Below, in pieces: positions 60,231-64,000 of a stretch of 64,000 nt of DNA. Under the pieces are notes generated by a model that saw only the letters and a program-made list of their open reading frames with translations, had not been told where the DNA came from and did no database searches. The DNA is taken from positions 248,001 through 312,000 of the forward strand of contig CAVSQM010000006.1 in NCBI GenBank assembly GCA_963730115.1, given 5' to 3'. Source of the DNA: DASQFQ01 sp963730115 (GTDB lineage Bacteria > Actinomycetota > Thermoleophilia > Solirubrobacterales > Solirubrobacteraceae). The translations under genes were made by a program, and so were the position numbers. Position 1 is the first letter of the stretch, and the number at the start of each line of letters is the position of its first letter.

Positions 60231-61444
60231 ATGCGCCTCCGCCGGACCACGAACGTCGTGATCGTGGCCGGCTGCCTGATCGCGGTGATCACCTTCGGGC
60301 TGCGGACCAGCTTCGGCCTCTTCACCGAGCCGCTGTCGGTGGTGCGCGGCTGGGACCGCGAGACGTTCGCGCTGGCGATCGCGATCCAGAACCTGCTGTG
60401 GGGCCTCGGCCAGCCGTTCGCGGGCGCCGTCGCCGACCGCTACGGCGCCGGCCGCGTGCTCGCCGCGGGTGGCGCCGTCTATGCGCTCGGGACGGTGCTG
60501 ATGGCGCTCGAGCACGAGCGGCACCGCGCTCGCCCTCACCGGCGGCGTGCTGATCGGGCTCGGCCTCTCCGGCGGCTCGTTCACGATCGTGCTCGCCGCC
60601 TTCGCGCGGCTCGTGCCGGCGGCGCAGCGGTCGTGGGCGCTCGGCATCGGGACGGCCGCGGGCTCGCTCGGCCAGTTCCTGTTCGCGCCGCTCGGCCACG
60701 CCTTCATCGCGGGCTACGGCCCGGTCACCGCGCTGGTGCTGCTGTCCGGCTTCGTGGCCTTCGTGCCGCTGCTGGCGATCGCGCTCAGCGGCCGCGGCCT
60801 CGACGAGGAGGGGCTCACGGGCGAGCCCGACGTGTCGGCGCGCGCGGCGATCCGCGGCGCGCTCGCGCACCCGAGCTACGTGCTCCTCACCTGCGGCTTC
60901 TTCGTCTGCGGCTTCCACATCGCGTTCATCAGCACGCACCTGCCGCCCTACCTGACCGACCTCGGCTTCAGCGCCGGCCTCGCCGCCTGGTCGCTCGCGC
61001 TGATCGGCCTCTTCAACGTGATCGGCGCCTACTCGGCCGGCGTCCTCGGCGGCACGCACAGCAAGCGCCTGCTGCTGAGCGGCATCTACTTCGGCCGTGC
61101 CGTGATCTTCGCGCTCTTCCTCGTCGTGCCGAAGACGCCGCTCGTCGTGCTCCTGTTCGCCGCCGCGATGGGCCTGCTGTGGCTGTCGACCGTGCCCCCG
61201 ACCTCGGGCCTCGTCGCGGTGATGTTCGGCACCCGCCACGTCGGGATGCTGTTCGGCGTTCGTGTTCCTGTCGCACCAGGTCGGCGCGTTCATCGGCGCC
61301 TGGCTCGGCGGCGTCGTCTACGAGGCGACCGGCGCGTATGAGCTGATGTGGTGGCTGTCGATCATGCTCGGGCTGGCCGCCGCGATCGTCCATCTCCCCA
61401 TCCACGAGCAGCGCGCTCCGCGCTGGGCGCCGAGCCCGGCATGA
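60231..61444 (+). CDS. MFS transporter under HxlR control (two frameshifts)
   Basis: Major facilitator of about 403 aa with 12 membrane helices. The first half is VVIVAGCLIAVITFGLRTSF and FAGAVADRYGAGRVLAAGGA; the second is GLAAWSLALIGLFNVIGAYS. Extra bases near 60508 (inside LMALSTSGTALALTGG) and near 61258 (inside MLFGFVFLSHQVGAFIGAWL) split it into three frames; crossing both gives one full-length protein. It is likely an efflux or organic-acid pump induced through the HxlR dyad. Its stop overlaps a 43-aa secreted peptide gene (ATGA). Confidence 0.85.
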
Positions 61445-61572
61445 GCGCGCGCCGGCACATCGCCATCGTGCTCGTGCTCGGCCTGCTCGCCGCCGGCGGC
61501 GCCACCTACCAGGCCGCCGCCGCGCAGGAGGCGCCCAGCGGCGGCTTCCGGCTCGTCTGCCCGCTGCACTGA
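61441..61572 (+). CDS. 43-aa secreted peptide coupled to MFS gene
   Basis: MSARRHIAIVLVLGLLAAGG begins a signal-like segment (cleavage probably after AAAA), leaving a mature peptide of about 15-20 residues ending LVCPLH. ATG 61441 overlaps the MFS stop, so it is translationally coupled. It is too short for most gene callers. It could be a small accessory peptide of the transporter or a chance frame; the coupling favours a real gene. Confidence 0.5.
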   Translation: MSARRHIAIVLVLGLLAAGGATYQAAAAQEAPSGGFRLVCPLH

Positions 61573-61632
61573 GCGGTGTCGTTCGCCCCGGGCCGGGGTA
61601 CCGCATGAGAGTCAAGTGAGGAGGAGGCTCGG

Positions 61633-63911
61633 ATGAGGGGCAGGATCGTGGCCGCGTTGCTGGCGGTGGGCGTCAGCGCGGTGGTGGCAGGCGGCGTGGT
61701 CGCCGGGACGCAGTCGAGCGACGAGGCTGCGCTGCAGCCGGCGCGCCATGGCGGGAGTCAAGACGTCGAGCGGCGGGTCGACCGCCTGCTCAGGAAGATG
61801 ACGCTGCAGGAGAAGCTGGACCAGATCCAGCTCATCTCCGACGGCCAGATCAACGAGAAGCCCGAGGAGGCGACGAAGGTCGGCGGCGTGTTCAGCCTCG
61901 TCGACCCCGTGCTGATCAACAAGTACCAGCGCATGGCGGTCGAGGAGTCGCGGCTGGGGATCCCGATCCTGTTCGCCTACGACACGATCCACGGCTTCCG
62001 CACGATCTTCCCGATCCCGCTCGGGGCCGCGAGCTCGTTCGACCCGAAGGTCGCTTCGCAGGACCACAAGTTCGGCGCGCGCGAGTCGGCCGCGGTCGGG
62101 CTCAAGCAGATCTACAGCCCGATGGTCGACGTCTCGCACGAGCCGCGCTGGGGCCGCATCTCCGAGGCCGGCGGCGAGGACCCGTACCTCAACTCCGTGT
62201 TCGCGGCCGCGCGCGTGAAGGCCGCGCAGGGCCGTGACTACTCCAAGCCCGACAAGGTCGTCACCAGCGTCAAGCACTACGCCGCCTACGGCCAGCCGGA
62301 GGGCGGGCGCGACTACGACACCACCGACATGTCGGTGCGCCGGCTGCACGACCTCTACCTGCCGCCGTTCAAGGCCGCGATCGACGCCGGCAGCGACACC
62401 GCGATGTGCTCGTTCAACTCGATCAGCGGCACCCCCGGGTGCGCGCACAAGGAGCTCGAGACCGACCTGCTCAAGGGCAGTGGGGCTTCGACGGCTTCAT
62501 CGAGAGCGACTACACGGCGGTCTCCGAGCTGATCGAGACCGGACGGCATCGCCGGTGACGGCGCGGCAGGCCCGCGGCTGCTGCGCTCAACGCCGGCACC
62601 GACTCCGAGATGGTCTCGCAGCACATCCGCGACAACGGCGAGGAACTGCTCGCCGAGGGCAAGATCTCGCAGCGGCGGATCGACGACGCCGTGCGCCGGA
62701 TCCTGCGGATCAAGTTCCGCGCCGGGCTGTTCGAGAACCCCTACGTCGACGTCAGCAAGGCCGAGTCGGCGCAGATGCTGCCCGACGCCGTGGCCGCCGC
62801 GCGCGAGGCCGCCGGGCGCTCGATGGTGCTGCTCAAGAACGACGGCGGCGCGCTGCCGATGAGCAAGACCAAGAAGACCGCGGTCATCGGCCCGCTCGGC
62901 GACGACGGCCATGCGATGCTCGGCCCGTGGTGGGGCCGCGGCCGCGACGAGGACGCCGTGACCGTCTACAAGGGCATCAAGGCGCAGAACCCGAACACGA
63001 CGTTCACCCAGGCCTGCGAGCTGGCCCACACCGAGCCGCCGGCCAACACGCCGGCCGACGAGTGCGGCTCGGACGCGGGCTTCGGGGCCGCGGAGGCGGC
63101 CGCGGCGAGCGCCGACCAGGTCGTGCTCGCGCTCGGCGAGTCGCGCGAGCAGAGCGGTGAGGCCGCCTCGCGCAGCGAGATCGACCTGCCGGGTCGGCAG
63201 GAGGAGCTGGTGCGCCGGGTCAAGGCCGCGGCGGGCGGCAAGCCGGTCGCGGTCGTGCTGTTCAACGGCCGCCCGCTCACGCTCGAGGGCGTGGTCGACG
63301 ACGCGCCCGCGATCCTCGAGGCGTGGTTCCCCGGCGTCGAGGCCGGGAACGCGGTCGCCGACGTCGTGTTCGGCGCGGTCAACCCCGGCGGCAAGCTGCC
63401 GGTGTCGTTCCCGCGCCGCGTCGGCCAGGTGCCGATCTACTACAACCACGAGCCCACCGGCCGGCCGTGCGACGTGACGCAGAAGTACGTCTCGCGCTAC
63501 CGCGACATCAAGAGCTGCGACCCGGAGTTCGAGTTCGGCTACGGCCTCAGCTACAGCAGGTTCGAGATCTCGAACCTGCGGCTGAGCCGGGGCAGCGTGT
63601 CGCGCAACGGCAGCGTGCGGGCGATGGTCGACGTCAAGAACGTCAGCGGGCCCGAGGGCGACGAGGTCGTCCAGCTCTACATCCGCGACCCGGTGGCGAG
63701 CCTGTCGCAGCCGGTCCGCCGCCTGCGCGGGTTCGAGCGCGTGACGCTCGCACCCGGGGAGCAGCGGACGGTGACGTTCACGCTCGACAAGAGCGACTTC
63801 GGCTTCCACGACAACAGCGGTCGCTTCATCGTGGAGCCGGGGCAGATCGACGTCTACGCCGGCAACAGCTCGAAGGGGGACCTCAAGCAGTCCTTCCAGG
63901 TCACGGGCTGA
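61633..63911 (+). CDS. Secreted glycoside hydrolase family 3 (beta-glucosidase-like), frameshifted near the nucleophile
   Basis: GH3 enzyme of about 760 aa. A signal peptide (IVAALLAVGVSAVVAGGVVA) is followed by the catalytic barrel (ILFAYDTIHGFRTIFPIPLG; VDVSHEPRWGRISEAGGEDP; SVKHYAAYG), the alpha/beta sandwich (AGRSMVLLKNDGGALPMSKT) and a fibronectin-III-like C-terminus (GDEVVQLYIRDPVASLSQPV). The segment QWGFDGFIESDYTAV with nucleophile Asp is present, but at least three indels between 62470 and 62600 break the frame around it. The rest of the gene is clean, so these are likely errors. AGGAGGA precedes the ATG at 61633. It hydrolyses beta-glucosides released outside the cell. Confidence 0.87.
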
Positions 63912-63922
63912 CCGCGACGACC

Positions 63923-63951
63923 ACGGGTCTCCATACCGAATGGAGACCCGT
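63923..63951 (+). terminator. Hairpin terminator after GH3 gene
   Basis: ACGGGTCTCCAT (63923-63934), ACCGA loop, ATGGAGACCCGT (63940-63951): perfect 12-bp stem 11 nt after the stop. No U-tract. A 12-bp sequence GCGACGACCACG flanks it on both sides (63913-63924 and 63964-63975). Confidence 0.75.
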
Positions 63952-64000
63952 CATGGTCGCCGTGCGACGACCACGAGGCGCGTGTCGACAGCGAACGGCA

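Noticed and set aside
62470..62600. Programmed frameshifting in the GH3 gene
   Set aside because: Several indels in both directions lie within 130 nt, with no slippery heptamer; sequence error is simpler.
63953..64000. Start of a further gene at the right edge (ATG at 63953)
   Set aside because: It lies inside the terminator arm, has no ribosome-binding site, and its 16 codons are Arg-rich without recognisable features.
1..64000. tRNA, rRNA, riboswitch or prophage genes
   Set aside because: No cloverleaf with CCA-type end, no rRNA stretches, no conserved riboswitch core and no integrase or structural phage genes were recognised on either strand by reading; a covariance-model scan would be decisive.

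Overview
The window is very GC-rich, about 95% coding and dense in short overlapping operons. Start codons are often GTG or TTG, many genes overlap by 4 nt (ATGA/GTGA), and several lack a Shine-Dalgarno but carry a TANNNT -10 box 6-10 nt before the start codon (leaderless mRNAs). It contains an F420-dependent glucose-6-phosphate dehydrogenase, BTAD-type regulators fused to a solute-binding protein, three ECF sigma factors and actinobacterial nucleotide-binding stress proteins. This suggests a high-GC actinobacterium, most like the Solirubrobacterales (Thermoleophilia). That placement is inferred from gene content; no rRNA or tRNA is visible. The content is chromosomal, with no phage, plasmid or CRISPR locus.

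Layout. 1-4.5 kb: two membrane proteins (LPG-synthase-like, DedA), two paralogous winged-helix regulators, a methyltransferase and an ECF sigma factor coupled to the second regulator. 4.5-10.7 kb: a REP/MITE-like inverted repeat, a secreted protein, a large AAA-LuxR regulator, a membrane protein and an ECF sigma factor with a fused zinc anti-sigma motif. 10.6-16.6 kb (minus strand): an operon of UDG-like protein, amidohydrolase, subtilisin-like protease, tyrosinase and a free-standing polyphenol-oxidase cap domain. 16.7-24 kb: envelope proteins, then a two-component system headed by an LGV-repeat secreted protein, divergent from a small membrane protein, ApbE flavin transferase and a ferric-reductase-like haem protein. 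A double pair of 11-bp-spaced half-sites lies between the two operons.

24-37 kb: HAD phosphatase, thioesterase, fgd, a small zincin-like protein, quinone oxidoreductase, a large secreted alpha/beta hydrolase, and a SpoIIE phosphatase / NlpC-P60 / ABC exporter operon. 36-43 kb: LysR/LysE, a MetE-like methyltransferase, TetR/thioesterase, serine hydrolase/MFS, and an ECF sigma factor with a membrane-anchored propeller protein. 44-47.5 kb: a heavily frameshifted BTAD-propeller-SBP fusion gene. 47.6-54.5 kb: vanadium haloperoxidase, P450, PLP decarboxylase with a J-domain protein, SRPBCC protein and an FAD-Rieske oxidoreductase. 54.5-64 kb: sugar-binding lipoprotein, RTX-repeat protein, stress protein, M24 peptidase, FAH hydrolase, HxlR/MFS with a clear operator, and a GH3 beta-glucosidase.

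At least 13 genes keep full family similarity only when one reads across single-base indels, and nearly all of these are +1 insertions. This looks like residual sequencing error in a draft assembly rather than mass pseudogenisation. Such genes are given as one feature with the break positions noted.
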